A stretch of DNA of 64,000 nt from Dyadobacter sp. CECT 9275 (GTDB lineage: Bacteria; Bacteroidota; Bacteroidia; Cytophagales; Spirosomataceae): the NCBI RefSeq assembly GCF_907164905.1, contig NZ_CAJRAF010000004.1, forward strand, positions 62,001 to 126,000, in the 5' to 3' direction. The notes below the pieces were generated by a model that saw nothing but the letters and a program-made list of their open reading frames with translations, was not told the DNA's origin and ran no database searches. A program made the translations under genes and the position numbers. This document shows, piece after piece, positions 26,034-37,100 of this stretch (the first letter of the stretch is position 1; each line of letters opens with the position of its first letter).

Positions 26034-26657
26034 ATGCACAAAATACTGGTTGTGGACGATCACCGGATTTTTACAGACGGAATCTCTTTCCTCCTCGGGC
26101 ATACCACCGACCTGCGTGTTACAGGCGCTTTGCATCATGGCCGGGAAGTCATGCCGTTTCTGTCCGCCCATCCGGTAGATGTCCTCTTGCTGGACATTGA
26201 TATGCCCGATGTATCGGGTTTCGAAATTGCCAAGTCGGTAAAACAGCAGTACCCCCAGATTAAAATACTGGCGCTTTCGATGATCGACGACATTATTTCT
26301 CTCGAAAAAATGTACCGTGCCGGTGCAGATGGATACTGTGTCAAAAGCAGCGGACGGGAGGAGGTTTTCCGGGCAATCCGAACGGTTCTCAACGGCGGCA
26401 GGTTCTGGCCTCCTGCATTCCTGCGGCTATTGTCCGGACAAACAGAAAAAATGTCGGAGTATCTGCTGACACCCCGGGAAACAGAAATCATCAAGATGAT
26501 CTGCGAGGGCGTGACATCCGCGAAAATGGCGCAAAAACTACATTTGAGCATCAGAACTGTCGAAACGCACCGCAAAAACATTTACCGCAAACTTGATGTA
26601 CATTCAAATGTCGAGCTGGCCAATTACGCTCGGAAAAGGCTCAACATCCAGACATAA
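26034..26657 (+). CDS. NarL/FixJ-type response regulator (LuxR output)
   Basis: The 207-residue protein has a receiver domain (1-120: V-V-D-D-H near the start, phosphoacceptor D in L-L-L-D-I-D-M-P, and K in C-V-K-S) and a LuxR-type HTH (about 142-205: L-T-P-R-E-T-E-I-I, S-I-R-T-V-E-T-H-R-K-N-I-Y-R-K-L). It precedes a histidine kinase gene by 5 nt; the two form a two-component pair. The TACGTA inverted repeat at 29898-29915 downstream of the kinase is a possible binding site. The pair's kinase is interrupted by a TAG codon, so signalling may be lost. Confidence 0.95.
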   Translation: MHKILVVDDHRIFTDGISFLLGHTTDLRVTGALHHGREVMPFLSAHPVDVLLLDIDMPDVSGFEIAKSVKQQYPQIKILALSMIDDIISLEKMYRAGADGYCVKSSGREEVFRAIRTVLNGGRFWPPAFLRLLSGQTEKMSEYLLTPRETEIIKMICEGVTSAKMAQKLHLSIRTVETHRKNIYRKLDVHSNVELANYARKRLNIQT

Positions 26658-26662
26658 AAGTT

Positions 26663-29600
26663 ATGTTTCGCACCGTTCTGCTTTTTGTCTTCCTTCTGCG
26701 TACGCTTCATTCGAATGGACAGCATTCGGCGGTGGCAGCAACGGCATCTTTACCAGACCAATTCAGTTTTGAACATTTTTCGCAGGAAAACGGCCTCTCG
26801 CAGGGTACCGTATATGATATCGCCAGTTATGACGGCTACATGTGGTTTGGCACACAGGACGGCCTGAACCGGTTTGATGGACACAATTTCAAGACATACC
26901 GGGCAAGCCGGGGAAAGACATACAGCCTCAGTAACAGCTGGGTTCAGGCTTTGCTGGCAGACCGCAAAGGGCGGTTCTGGGTAGGCACCGTGGGTGGATT
27001 ATGCCTGTATAATGCCGGCAACGAACGATTTCAACGGTTCGCAGAGGCCTTCGGGAACAAACATCTGCTTGATTCGGTCTCCGTTGAAAAGCTGGACGAA
27101 GACAAACATGGAAATGTTTGGGTGATGACCGATGAACGCGGACTTTTTCGCGTGGACTCCCGGACCGGCAGGACTCATTCGTATCTGAAAGAAAACAACA
27201 GGTTATATGATTTTTGTACGGCACCTGACGGGAAACTATGGGTGTCTACCTATGATTAGATTTATTACTATGAGCCAAAAACTGACACGCTCGTACCGAT
27301 CGGCATCAAAAGAAAACTCACCAAATACCTTTCCGCAAAGTCGCGGATCCAATCCATTCTTATAGATACAAGGGGTAACATGTGGGTGGGGACCTACCAG
27401 GAGGGGGTATTTAGAATAGAAAAATCACCGACAGGTTACCGCATCTCACATTATGTCAAAGGAAACACCCGTTTCGACATTTCCAGTAACGAGATCCGCG
27501 ACTTCATGGAAGACCGGGAGGGCAGGATATGGATGGGAACCAAGGGCGGGGGTATATCCCTTTTTAAGTATTCCAGCAGCACTTTCACCCATATACAAGG
27601 CACTGACGCGCGCAGAGATGGCCTCAGCGAGAATCATGTGATGGATTTGTTTCAGGATCAGCAGGGTATTATCTGGATCGGTCTCAGTTACAGCGGTATC
27701 GATAAGTATGACCCGGCGAGGAATATTTTCAGGACCATCCGAAAAGACCATGATATGTCGCAAAACGGGTCCATTTTTACGATTTACGGTAAACAGGATC
27801 AGCTATACTTGGGTACAACGGACAGGCTTATGGTGTATTCCACTACCAATCATCAATTCGAAAGTGACCTGGGTGGCCCCTCTTCGCGAAAGCATTTTGA
27901 AGTCTATAACATTTCCGAAGACTCGGACGGTAACCTGTGGATTGTTACGACCGATCAGGGATTATATCGTTACAACGAGAGGCAGGGCTTTGTTTCCTTC
28001 TCAAACAGCAAAGAAAATGACCGGCGCCAGTACTTCCTGTACGCAGTGAAGGCGCTGAGAAGCGCTCCCGAAACATGGATAGGAGGACACCGCGGATTGG
28101 AACGTTTTGATTTGCGGACGCTGAAATGGAAAGACTGGCAGGACATGCCACCCATGAAAGCAGTGGCGAATCGCCCGGTCCGTATGATTCATGAAGATTC
28201 CCGGCAAAATGTATGGCTTGGGACATTGGGTTATGGACTACTTCGCTACGATCCCGCAAGCCAGCAGCTGCTCACTTTCGACAAGAAAAACGGCCTGTTT
28301 TGCGAAAACATCCGCAGTATTCTGGAAGTAGGCACGGCTCTTTGGATCGGAACGGACTGCGGGCTGTTTCAGCTGGATCTGAAACAACTGAAAGTAATCC
28401 GCCAGTACACGGAAGCAACTCCCGCACCTTTTAATCTGCCCAACGATGTCGTCTATGGAATTCTGAACGATACAGAGGGCAATCTGTGGTTGAGCAGCAA
28501 TAAAGGCCTGGCAAAATTTTCGCAACAAAGGGGCGTAGTCAAGACCTATGATGTCACGGATGGTTTGCAGAGCAATGAGTTTAACACCAACTGTATCTAC
28601 AAACACGCAAATGGCACCATGTATTTTGGAGGAGTCAACGGCGTCTCCTATTTTAATCCCGGCGCCCTTCGGGCCAACACCTTCATTCCGCCGGTTAAAA
28701 TGACCGGCATAACGATATCCGACAGTGTGTACCCGCCCCACCTCAAAGAAATTGTCCTGCCGCATCACCAAAACTTCATTGATTTCGAGTTTGTAGCGCT
28801 GAACTTTTCGAATGTAAAAAAGAACCAGTATCGTTACAAAATGCAGGGCATTGACCCCAAGTGGGTGCAGGCCGGCGACAGAAGAACAGCAAGTTATACC
28901 AATTTACCGCCTGGCAGCTATGTATTCAAGGTTATCGGCAGCAATAATGACGGAGTTTGGAACAACATCGGCACGACAGTAAACATCACGATCCTGCCAC
29001 CCTGGTGGGCTACATGGTGGGCCCGGTCCTTGCTTATGCTGTTGCTCGCCAGCGGGATTTACGGCCTCTTCCGTTACCGCCTCGTTCAGCAGCCGCGTCA
29101 GCGTGAAGCAGAAATACGTGCCTCACTCATGGCCCAGGAAGCAGAGCGGAGCCGCTTTTCGAGGGAACTGCACGACGGAATCGGCGCCAATCTGTCACTC
29201 CTGAAAATGTACATCGCCGCGTTTGGGGATACAGATATTCCTTTAAGCGATTTGAAGGACCGGTCCGAGAAATTACTGGCCGGGTCGGTGGATGAAATCC
29301 GGCGGCTCATCCACGACATGCAACCGCGCAACCTCAAAGAATTGGGCTTGGTGAAGGCGGTTGAAGATATGGTGAGCCTGATTAACATGGGTAATGGCCT
29401 GTCTGTGTTTTTTACCTCATCGAACATGCCCGAAAAGCTCCCAGAACAACTGGAAATCAATCTCTTCCGGATTGTTCAGGAGCTTTTACAGAATGCGATA
29501 AAACATTCGGGCGCCCGGAACGTATGGCTGCAATTTCGCTTTGAGAACGAAACCCTCATCATCACATACAGGGACAACGGCATTGGATTTGACACTTCCG

Positions 29601-29719
29601 CCCCACCGGAGGGCAACGGGTTACTGAACATCCGCAACCGTGTGATGTTGCTGAAAGGTGAAATGACGAGCAAATCCGGACCGCAGGGCACTGAATTTCA
29701 CCTCAGGGTAGCAGGATAA
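26663..29719 (+). pseudogene. Two-component propeller histidine kinase interrupted by in-frame TAG
   Basis: One continuous frame of 1018 codons encodes a signal peptide, two-component regulator propeller repeats (many W-x-G-T and L-x-R-F-D/Y-D-P blades), a Y_Y_Y domain, one membrane span, a HisKA_3 dimerisation region (S-R-E-L-H-D-G-I-G-A-N-L) and an HATPase domain. A single TAG at 27257-27259 breaks it after T-Y-D. The frame before and after is open and similar in style, and the next ATG is at 27380, inside the propeller and without a signal peptide. The remaining 779-residue part keeps kinase domains but could not be exported properly. It may be a true null allele, a sequencing error or a readthrough codon. 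Confidence 0.85.
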
Positions 29720-30320
29720 GCCGGAAAATTCGCGATGAACGGCGAATACACAGCGTACTTCGAAAACCTTCCAGATCAACCCTGGCAAGGGATGTCAGCC
29801 CTTTACCAGTAATTAAAATCATGATTTTATGTTATTGCACCGTGCCCGTATAATGTCGAACCGAACGACTGGCAAATTGGGTGGCCAGATGCAAAACATA
29901 CGTAGAAATACGTATCAATTTACCGGGATATTGGTATTGATGAGCCCTTTCTTTTAGCTGACCTTTGGCTTAAGAATATGCATGAAGTCAATGAGGCGAG
30001 GACCCGGAGATACCTGTTAACGTATAAGGATAAAAGGCCGACGCGCCCTAACCACTGAAATCTAGTGGATGCCGGAGAAACAGAACCTGAGGAACCCTTC
30101 CATTCCACATCTGCCAGCGCTCCGGCAATCGCCGAGCAAGGCGACGCGAAAAAAGGTTTATACATAACAACAAAGACAACCATTCATGCGGGGCCTGCCC
30201 AGCCAGCCCACTCAGCAATAAGGTTTACCGATATAACCGAGAGTTAGTCACGCGGGTTACGCCCAGGCAGATAACTGTGACAGGGTTTGGATGAGACGGA
30301 TAATTGATTAACCTGTGGTA
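29720..30320. other. Intergenic gap without convincing gene
   Basis: Apart from the TACGTA site I see nothing I can support. Short frames on both strands (for example 29920-30183) lack starts with ribosome sites or protein-like composition. Confidence 0.4.
29898..29915. promoter_or_regulatory. TACGTA inverted repeat with GAAA spacer
   Basis: ATACGTA and TACGTAT flank GAAA (29898-29904 and 29909-29915). Each half is itself the palindrome TACGTA. The site lies about 180 nt after the kinase gene and could be an operator for the adjacent LuxR-type regulator or a hairpin. Confidence 0.4.
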
Positions 30321-30491
30321 ATGAGAATATATAAAGCGCTGTGGGTATACGATCCAAAATCCCTAAAGTGGCAAGTTCTGCTCAATCAACTGCGCAGTCC
30401 TTATGGTTTGACTATCAATAATAACGATGAATTATTTCTCTCCGAATGGACCGGGACAAATGATTCCGTTATCAAAGTAACCGTAAAATAG
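30321..30491 (+). CDS. Small NHL/propeller-blade-like fragment (56 residues)
   Basis: ATG at 30321 opens a 56-residue frame that reads like one or two blades of an NHL/SMP-30-type propeller: V-Y-D-P-K-S-L-K-W, then S-P-Y-G-L-T-I-N-N-N-D-E-L-F-L-S-E-W and V-I-K-V-T. It has no signal peptide. It is probably a remnant of a larger gene lost next to the decayed IS200 element, but a true small protein cannot be excluded. Confidence 0.4.
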   Translation: MRIYKALWVYDPKSLKWQVLLNQLRSPYGLTINNNDELFLSEWTGTNDSVIKVTVK

Positions 30492-30746
30492 AAAATTGAA
30501 GATACGGGGCAATGGCTGAGCGTACATCCTTTCTCCTGGAAAGGATGGCTCTCTCCTTTGCCAGGTATGGTAACAAGGGATCAGTTATCGGGCAGATAAA
30601 AACCGTAGTAAACAGCGAGGGGTTAATTGGTCAGTAAGTAAAAGGGATATTACTACTGCTGAATAAGCCACATTCTCTGAGATGTCCCCGACAAGCATCT
30701 GCCGCCCCTATTGTTATATTTCCAGACATAAAATATAACTAAACCA

Positions 30747-31307
30747 CTATGGACTTAAAGTCCATAGGTTAAGAGAAAGAATGAAATTCTTTATTCAAGG
30801 ATAATATTATCCCTATCAATATTTCGAGGCTTACTATGATGCTCCAAATATTCATTAACCATTTCATCTGTAACATTACCAGTACTCCAAGCGCCGTATC
30901 CAATAGCCCAGAAATGACGCCCTCAATATCGTTTTACCCAATTCTAGATACCCTTCCTGCAAACGACGGGAGGTACGACCTTTCAGACTTTTTACGAGAT
31001 CGCTAAGGGCAAGAGATGGTTGATACTCAATGTGAATGTGATCCTTGCTCACAACACCTTTCAGGATACGAACATCCTGAGCATCACAGATTTGATTAAC
31101 AAGCTCTCTGCAAGGTATTTGAATATCGCCAGTCAGAACTTTATACCTATACTTGGTAACCCACTCATTACGTACCGTCAACCAGGTAACAGTATGGCTG
31201 CTAATTCGTTGTTCCCTACTCATTCAATAAATTTAACAAAATGTGTAGCAACTGCAAGTCTTGCACTGAACGCGCATGGTTTTAACTAGCGACTGAGACC
31301 AATAAAT
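30747..31307 (-). mobile_element. Decayed IS200/IS605-type element, copy 1
   Basis: The 3' end shows a 9-bp hairpin CTATGGACT-TAA-AGTCCATAG at 30747-30767, typical of IS200 termini. The upstream end is shared with copy 2 near 60.6 kb: GTTTTAACTA, a short variable spacer, then CTGAGACCAATAAAT (31279-31307 here, 60615-60642 there). The transposase between is broken. Another IR, GTTATATTT with AAATATAAC, lies at 30713-30739 just outside. Confidence 0.7.
30791..31223 (-). pseudogene. IS200-type transposase TnpA, frameshifted and with a stop
   Basis: The first 90 residues keep the Y1 transposase features: W-V-T-K-Y-R-Y-K-V-L, I-L-K-G-V-V-S-K-D-H-I-H (the HUH-type H-x-H). Then an extra base in the L-G-K codons shifts the frame. 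The continuation in the correct frame reads R-Y-stop-G-R-H-F-W, where TGA replaces a Trp codon, and goes on with G-N-V-T-D-E-M-V-N-E-Y (the catalytic Tyr helix) to a stop at 30791. Two independent lesions make it inactive. Confidence 0.85.
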
Positions 31308-31367
31308 ACCGGGTTTGTCAGGCGCATCCCTATCATTCCCGTGGTGGGCAGTACCAGAAAAATACGA

Positions 31368-31412
31368 TCTCTTCTATTCAGCTGGCGCGGCAGGCCAGCT
31401 GAATAGAAGAGA
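31368..31412. terminator. Perfect 19-bp stem-loop after the MFS gene
   Basis: 31368-31386 pairs without mismatch to 31394-31412 around a 7-nt GCGGCAG loop. It lies 26 nt beyond the MFS stop, and in the minus direction it is followed by a T-rich stretch, so it fits a terminator. The stem is unusually long. Confidence 0.75.
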
Positions 31413-31438
31413 CCATGACGGGAGCCACTTTGGTGGTC

Positions 31439-32806
31439 TTAATCCCGTTTGAAAATAACTTTTACCAGCAAGAAAAGGAGGAATACCGAAGCCGTAAGGA
31501 AGGTAATCTGCATCCCAAAAAATATCGAATGTGTCTTACTTACCGCTCCGGGAGCATTTTGCGCTGAAACAGTAAATAACGCGCCCATCAGTGAAGCTCC
31601 TGTAACCAGTCCGATATTCCGGGATAAATTTAAAATACCCGAAACGATGCCTCCCTGCTTGTCGCCAACGGCGGACATTACGGAAGTATTATTGGCTGCC
31701 TGAAACAACTGGTATCCAGGCGTGAGCAACAGAATACCTGAAATATAACCCTGCCATCCCCACGCCGCCGGAAGGAAAGCCAACACCAGCGTGCCAGCAA
31801 ACAATAAAAGCAGGCTGATCTTTATAGTTAGCCTTGTGCCGGTTTTATCTACAATCCTTCCGGAAGGAATGCCGGTAAGTATAGAAACAAGTGGCCCGGC
31901 GGTCATGAGCAAGCCAACTGTTGCCTCTCTCAATCCCAGTCCGAAGGACAGGAAAAACGGACCAACGATCAGTGTAGTCATCATAATGCTGGAAATCAAG
32001 AAATTGCCAAACAGTGAGGACATCAGCGCTTTGTTGTTTGTCAGGCTGATATCCATCAGGGGATTTACGCTGCGCCGCTGAATGGCGAAAAATGCCCAGC
32101 CTGCAAACACGGAAAGCAACAGCAAAACCGGAGTATAAATGGTGAACCGTTTTTGGCTTATTGTCATGGAGAGGGCATAAGTTCCAACCGACACTGAAAG
32201 CAGTAAAAGGGCAGCGAAATTGATGGGCTGGTTTTTCCTGTCCGTCCGTCCTTCGGCCACAAGGAAACGCACACCCAGCATTAACGCCAGGACTCCGAGG
32301 AATGTCAGCAGAAAGAATATAGACCGCCAACTGAAATAGACCAGCAGCAACCCGCCCAGTGACGGGCCCATTGCGGTTCCCAGGGCAGACATCGTTCCTA
32401 AAAGTCCCATTGCCGCTCCTATTTTGACTTTGTCTTTACTATTTTTGACCATCGCCATACTTACTGTTGACAGGACAGCTGCACCCAGTCCCTGAAATCC
32501 GCGCAGCACGATAAGCACCCAGATATCCTGCGCAAAAGCTGACAGGAATGATGAGGTGGTATACATAACCATACCTGCAAGTAAAACCTCTCTATTGCCA
32601 TACCGGTCTGCCAGTTTACCTGCAATGGTTACAAAAACAGTAATAGCCAGCAGGTAGGCAATCACCATCCATTGCACTGATTGAAAACTGGCCGAAAAAT
32701 AACTTGTGAGTGACGGCAATGCGATATTGACAATACTGGTCCCGAGTGAGGCTAGCAGGACCGATAACGAAACTACGGACATCAGTCCTGTATGGTTAGC
32801 TTTCAT
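31439..32806 (-). CDS. MFS transporter, DHA2-like drug exporter
   Basis: From ATG 32806 the product has about 455 residues and 12-14 hydrophobic spans. A DHA2-type N-terminus (S-L-G-T-S-I-V-N-I-A-L-P) and motif A between spans 2 and 3 (G-K-L-A-D-R-Y-G-N-R) are clear, plus motif C-like G-T-A-M-G-P-S-L-G-G. It is predicted to export drugs or other small molecules in exchange for protons across the inner membrane. An ATG at 32926 would add 40 residues not usual for the family. An AraC regulator gene lies upstream on the same strand and probably controls it. Confidence 0.88.
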   Translation of the reverse strand: MKANHTGLMSVVSLSVLLASLGTSIVNIALPSLTSYFSASFQSVQWMVIAYLLAITVFVTIAGKLADRYGNREVLLAGMVMYTTSSFLSAFAQDIWVLIVLRGFQGLGAAVLSTVSMAMVKNSKDKVKIGAAMGLLGTMSALGTAMGPSLGGLLLVYFSWRSIFFLLTFLGVLALMLGVRFLVAEGRTDRKNQPINFAALLLLSVSVGTYALSMTISQKRFTIYTPVLLLLSVFAGWAFFAIQRRSVNPLMDISLTNNKALMSSLFGNFLISSIMMTTLIVGPFFLSFGLGLREATVGLLMTAGPLVSILTGIPSGRIVDKTGTRLTIKISLLLLFAGTLVLAFLPAAWGWQGYISGILLLTPGYQLFQAANNTSVMSAVGDKQGGIVSGILNLSRNIGLVTGASLMGALFTVSAQNAPGAVSKTHSIFFGMQITFLTASVFLLFLLVKVIFKRD

Positions 32807-32930
32807 ATTCTGGTTCTGTTTTAAAGGTACATCCGTCCTTTTTAAAAACCTTACGAAAGCATTTAAGCCGATAATGTAGAAGGTACCGGCAAGTTCTGTG
32901 AGCATTCTTTTTTGTCTATCCTTCATACAC

Positions 32931-32954
32931 TTTGTAAATATGAATACAAATGTA
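32931..32954 (-). promoter_or_regulatory. -7 box TACATTTG and TTTGTA/TACAAA operator
   Basis: On the minus strand TACATTTG (32947-32954) matches TAnnTTTG. It overlaps an inverted repeat TTTGTA (32931-32936) / TACAAA (32945-32950). Promoter plus operator for the MFS gene, plausibly bound by the adjacent AraC protein. Confidence 0.45.
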
Positions 32955-33003
32955 TGCGCATGCCCTACCCTGGTTACAGGACAAAAATCAAATAGTGTTG
33001 GAC

Positions 33004-33867
33004 TTATTTAAAGAGATTCCTGAAAATTTCCGGGGAATAGCCGGTATGCTTTTTGAAAAAGCGGATAAAATAGGAAACATCTTCATAACCCAGGTGCCAG
33101 GATATCTGGTTAACCTGGTTGGTGGTTGCCAAAAGATAACGTTTTGCTTCGAGTAGAATATAGTCGTCAATCACCTCTGAGCTGGTTTTACCCAGCATCT
33201 TTTTGGTAATGGTATTTAATTGATAGGCAGACAGGTTCATTCTTTCTGCATACCAAAGTACATGTTTGCGGTCCGAAACGTTTTCGGCCACCAGCTCCCG
33301 AAATTCTTCCAGACGTTCCAGCTGGTAGGAGGCTTTCTCGTCGGGGATAGCTTCAGGAACATACCTTTGCCTTAATAACTCTACAAAAAACAGCTGCAAA
33401 TTTACCTGTATGGCATATTGATATTTATCTCTCTTTTCCTGATGTTCCAGCAATACGGCCTTCATGAATGACAGTATCCTTTCGGAACCTGCCGGATCAG
33501 GCAAATACTGATTTTGTCGGCTGATTTTTTTTAATATCTGTTGGGCAGTTGCGTCGTAATCTAAAAAAAAGTCGTCCGTAAACTGCAACAGATAACCTTT
33601 ACAGTCCGATTGAAGCAATAGTTCGTGGACTTGTCCCGGACGCATGATATAAATGCTGCCGTCGGTAACAGGGTATGAAGTAAAATCAACAATATGGGTA
33701 CCTGAACCCTTCTCCAGAATAAGAATGAAATAGAAACTGTGCCGATGAAGCTCCTGCTTCATATCGCTGCCAGACAGCAGTTCACTTAAATCCCAGACAA
33801 CGTATTTTCCCGAAACATCGGGTTCTTTTATACTGGATTTAATATTTCTGACAGGGATCTTCTGCAT
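33004..33867 (-). CDS. AraC family transcriptional regulator
   Basis: The 287-residue protein has a cupin-type N-terminal domain (about 20-150, with H-R-H-S-F-Y-F-I-L-I-L-E-K-G-S-G-T-H) and a C-terminal AraC double HTH (about 185-285: L-S-A-Y-Q-L-N-T-I-T-K-K-M-L-G-K, then L-G-Y-E-D-V-S-Y-F-I-R-F-F-K-K-H-T-G-Y-S-P). Its stop lies about 200 nt before the MFS start, so it is probably the local activator or repressor of the exporter. Confidence 0.92.
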   Translation of the reverse strand: MQKIPVRNIKSSIKEPDVSGKYVVWDLSELLSGSDMKQELHRHSFYFILILEKGSGTHIVDFTSYPVTDGSIYIMRPGQVHELLLQSDCKGYLLQFTDDFFLDYDATAQQILKKISRQNQYLPDPAGSERILSFMKAVLLEHQEKRDKYQYAIQVNLQLFFVELLRQRYVPEAIPDEKASYQLERLEEFRELVAENVSDRKHVLWYAERMNLSAYQLNTITKKMLGKTSSEVIDDYILLEAKRYLLATTNQVNQISWHLGYEDVSYFIRFFKKHTGYSPEIFRNLFK

Positions 33868-34083
33868 TATAGTCGGGATAGCTTACACCTTGCAAATTTA
33901 GTTAAACCGGAACTGCTTCTTTAATAGCGTATTTAATTATTTAGATATGTTAAAAACCTTCATATGCAAGTCATCGCGTTGGACAATAGCAAAGGGTCAA
34001 ACACGATCTGCATAAGTATATATCCGGTTATATTGATAATTTTGCCGCTGGAGCGTAGTACAAAATGAGTAAAAAGTGTATTG

Positions 34084-34095
34084 AGTACCGGTACT
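34084..34095. promoter_or_regulatory. 12-bp palindrome upstream of the hybrid kinase
   Basis: AGTACCGGTACT is a perfect palindrome ending 19 nt before the ATG at 34115. It may be an operator or chance. Confidence 0.3.
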
Positions 34096-34114
34096 ACTAC
34101 CCAAAAATTAGCCG

Positions 34115-37100
34115 ATGATAGCCCGACTACTCCTGTTACTACAATTCATCTCACTCATTTGCGCAGGCCAGGAAAATCTCTGGCAGCCGATCACCATATC
34201 CGAGGGGTTATCCCAGGGAATGGTGTATGACTTGCTCGAAGACAGGGAAGGTTTTATGTGGTTTGCGACAAAAGACGGACTGAATCGTTATGATGGTTAC
34301 AATTTTAAGGTTTTCACACACGATCCTTACAGTGCGAACAGCATTTCCGGCAACATCTGTACCGCTCTTTTCCAGGATAGCAAGGGAAGAATCTGGATTG
34401 GTACGGAAAAGGACGGTGTCAACCTCTTTGATCCTAAAACCCAGCGATTCTATCATGCAGGTGTCAGCGACGAGGACCAGAAAAATGCGGGTAACTACGG
34501 TATCATATTCATCAAGGAAGCTAGCGATGGCAGCATTTGGCTGATATCCGATAAGCCAGGCAAAGTTTACAAAGTATCATCCCTGCCATCATTTCCCAGC
34601 CAGGCTGATTTCACGAGCCTGGTAAAGCCGGTATCGTCCGCACAGGAAGGTGTGCCTGACGGACGCTTCAGATACGACCATCATGCCATTGGTTATCTGT
34701 TTTCTGCCAATCTTTATCCGCCGGAGAAGCGACAGCCCCTGGCATCCGATATTTTTCAGGGGTTTTCGTCCTATATCATCATAGAAGATCGGGCCGGTCG
34801 TTTTTGGGGCGTTGGGCAGGATAGCATTGTTTGCTGGAAAAATAAGCATATCAAAACGATCTCCTTCCCCAAAGGTGGAATAAGTGCCGCCAACCAGTTT
34901 GCCGACGGTACCATCGCCATCTGCAACCAGGAATTTATCTGGCTGTTCAAACCGGATGAACTCCTGAAGCTCGATAGCCTCACGGTCCGCAATGCTTACC
35001 TCGCACTGCCTCGGGACATGCATTCGGTAAATCATGTTTTCAAGGATAGCCGGGGCAATTTATGGGCCTCTACCAAAGGATATGGTCTGCTGAAATTCAA
35101 CCCGCGCGTGAAGCAGTTCAAGTCCTTTCTGCCGTCGAAGTCACCGGCTGCACTTTTTCAGGATTTGAAGGGGGATGTATATTTTCATGCCAATTACAAT
35201 CCTGCCTATCAGATCTACAAACTTGATCAAGTCAACAATTCCTTTGAGCGTTTACCCTCATGGATCAGCGGTCCGACTGTTCGCCACCATGCCATTTGTC
35301 AGGATCGCCAGCGAAATATATGGATGATTATTTCCAGCGATACAAAATCAGAGACCTGGCTCGTCAGGTTATCGGAAGACCTGAAAATGATGAAGAAATA
35401 CCTACTTCCCTTCGTAAATGAAAAGAATTTCACCCTGAAAATGCACGAAGACGAAAAAGGTTTGCTCTGGATGGGGCTCTCCAATGGCGCGCTTTTGAGA
35501 TTCAACCCTGCATCGGAAACCTTTACTACCTATACCTATCGTTCGCTTCTGCCCGTAAGCGGGTCGGTGGTGGAAAATTTCTGTATGTATCAGGATGGAA
35601 CAACGATGTGGATCGGTACACAGAAGGGGCTGATCCGCGCGGAAAAGTTTCAGAGCAAGCCTGTTTTTTCCATTTATAAAAATAGCGCCACCGACCGGCA
35701 AAGCCTGAGTAACGACTTTGTTTCGGCGATCATCAACGATCCCCTACAGCCTGCCAAATATCTATGGGTGGGTACCAAAGGTGGCGGGCTGGAACGACTT
35801 GATAAGAAGACTGGAAAATTTGAACACTTTACAGAAAGCCAGGGGTTACCCAACAAAGTGGTTTATGGTATTTTGCGGGGAGATGATAATAATCTGTGGC
35901 TGAGTACCAACCGTGGCCTTTCGTCCTTAAATCCTACAACGCTAATTTTTACGAATTTCAACAAATCCGACGGGCTACAGGATGACGAGTTCAACACCAA
36001 CGCTTACTTCAAAGGCCCGGGTGGAGAACTCCTCTTCGGAGGGATCAAGGGTATCAACATTTTTCGTCCTTCCGCTATTGTCGGTAACACCAAGCCGCCT
36101 TTTACAAAATTAGTTGGCTTAAAAATCAACAACAAGGAAATCGAAACGGGAGACGAAAGCAAATTGCTGGCTCAGGCATTGGGATATGTGACAGAGCTGG
36201 ATCTTTCGCACGATCAGAATCAGATTACGCTGGAATTTGCCGTGATGGATTTTACCAATCCGGTTAAGAACCGCTATCGTTATCAGCTCGAAGGGATCGA
36301 TCAGGATTGGGTCGAAGCCGGTACCAGTCACTTCGCCAACTATGCGCAGCTTCCCGAAGGCAGGTATACTTTCCAGGTAATGGGCACTACCAACGGCCAG
36401 GTATGGAGCAAACCAACGGCACTAAACATTCGTATTTATCCTCCTTTTTACAAAACCTGGTGGGCCTATCTGGTATACTTCGTCGCGCTGGCTTGTTTAT
36501 GGTACCGATGGCACCAGAGCCAGCTCAAACGGGTGCGCTTGCAGGAGCAGCTTTTATACAAAGACAAGGAGGCCTCGCGACTCGCCGAACTAGATACAAT
36601 CAAAACGAACTTTTTCGCCAACATTTCGCACGAGTTCCGGACGCCACTGACGCTGCTGATGGGACCGCTTGCCCAGCTCCAAAAGAAAAATCCCGACGAA
36701 AAGCTGATCCCGACGATGCAGCGGAACCTGTTCCGCTTACAGACGCTCATCAATCAGTTGCTTGATTTGTCCAAACTGGAAGCAGGCAAAATGGAGCCCA
36801 AAATACAAGGTGCCGATCTTTCACGGTTTCTGACCTACCTCTGTGCCTCCTTCGAATCCATTGCCCAAAGCAAGCAAATTAATTTTGTGAGCATGGTTCG
36901 GCCATCCATCCAGTTAGCCTATTTCGATAGCGATAAGGTGGAAAAAATCGTAACCAACCTGTTGTCCAATGCTTTTAAATTTACGCCTGAGAACGAGCAG
37001 ATCAGCGTAGACGTAAGCTACCAGTACCGGTTGGGCGATGGTTCGGTTTCCTCGTTTTACATCATCGTAAGTGATAACGGGATCGGTATTGACCCGGCAC

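Noticed and set aside
29920..30247. Frames on both strands in the gap after the kinase
   Set aside because: They overlap each other, and none has a ribosome site or a motif.
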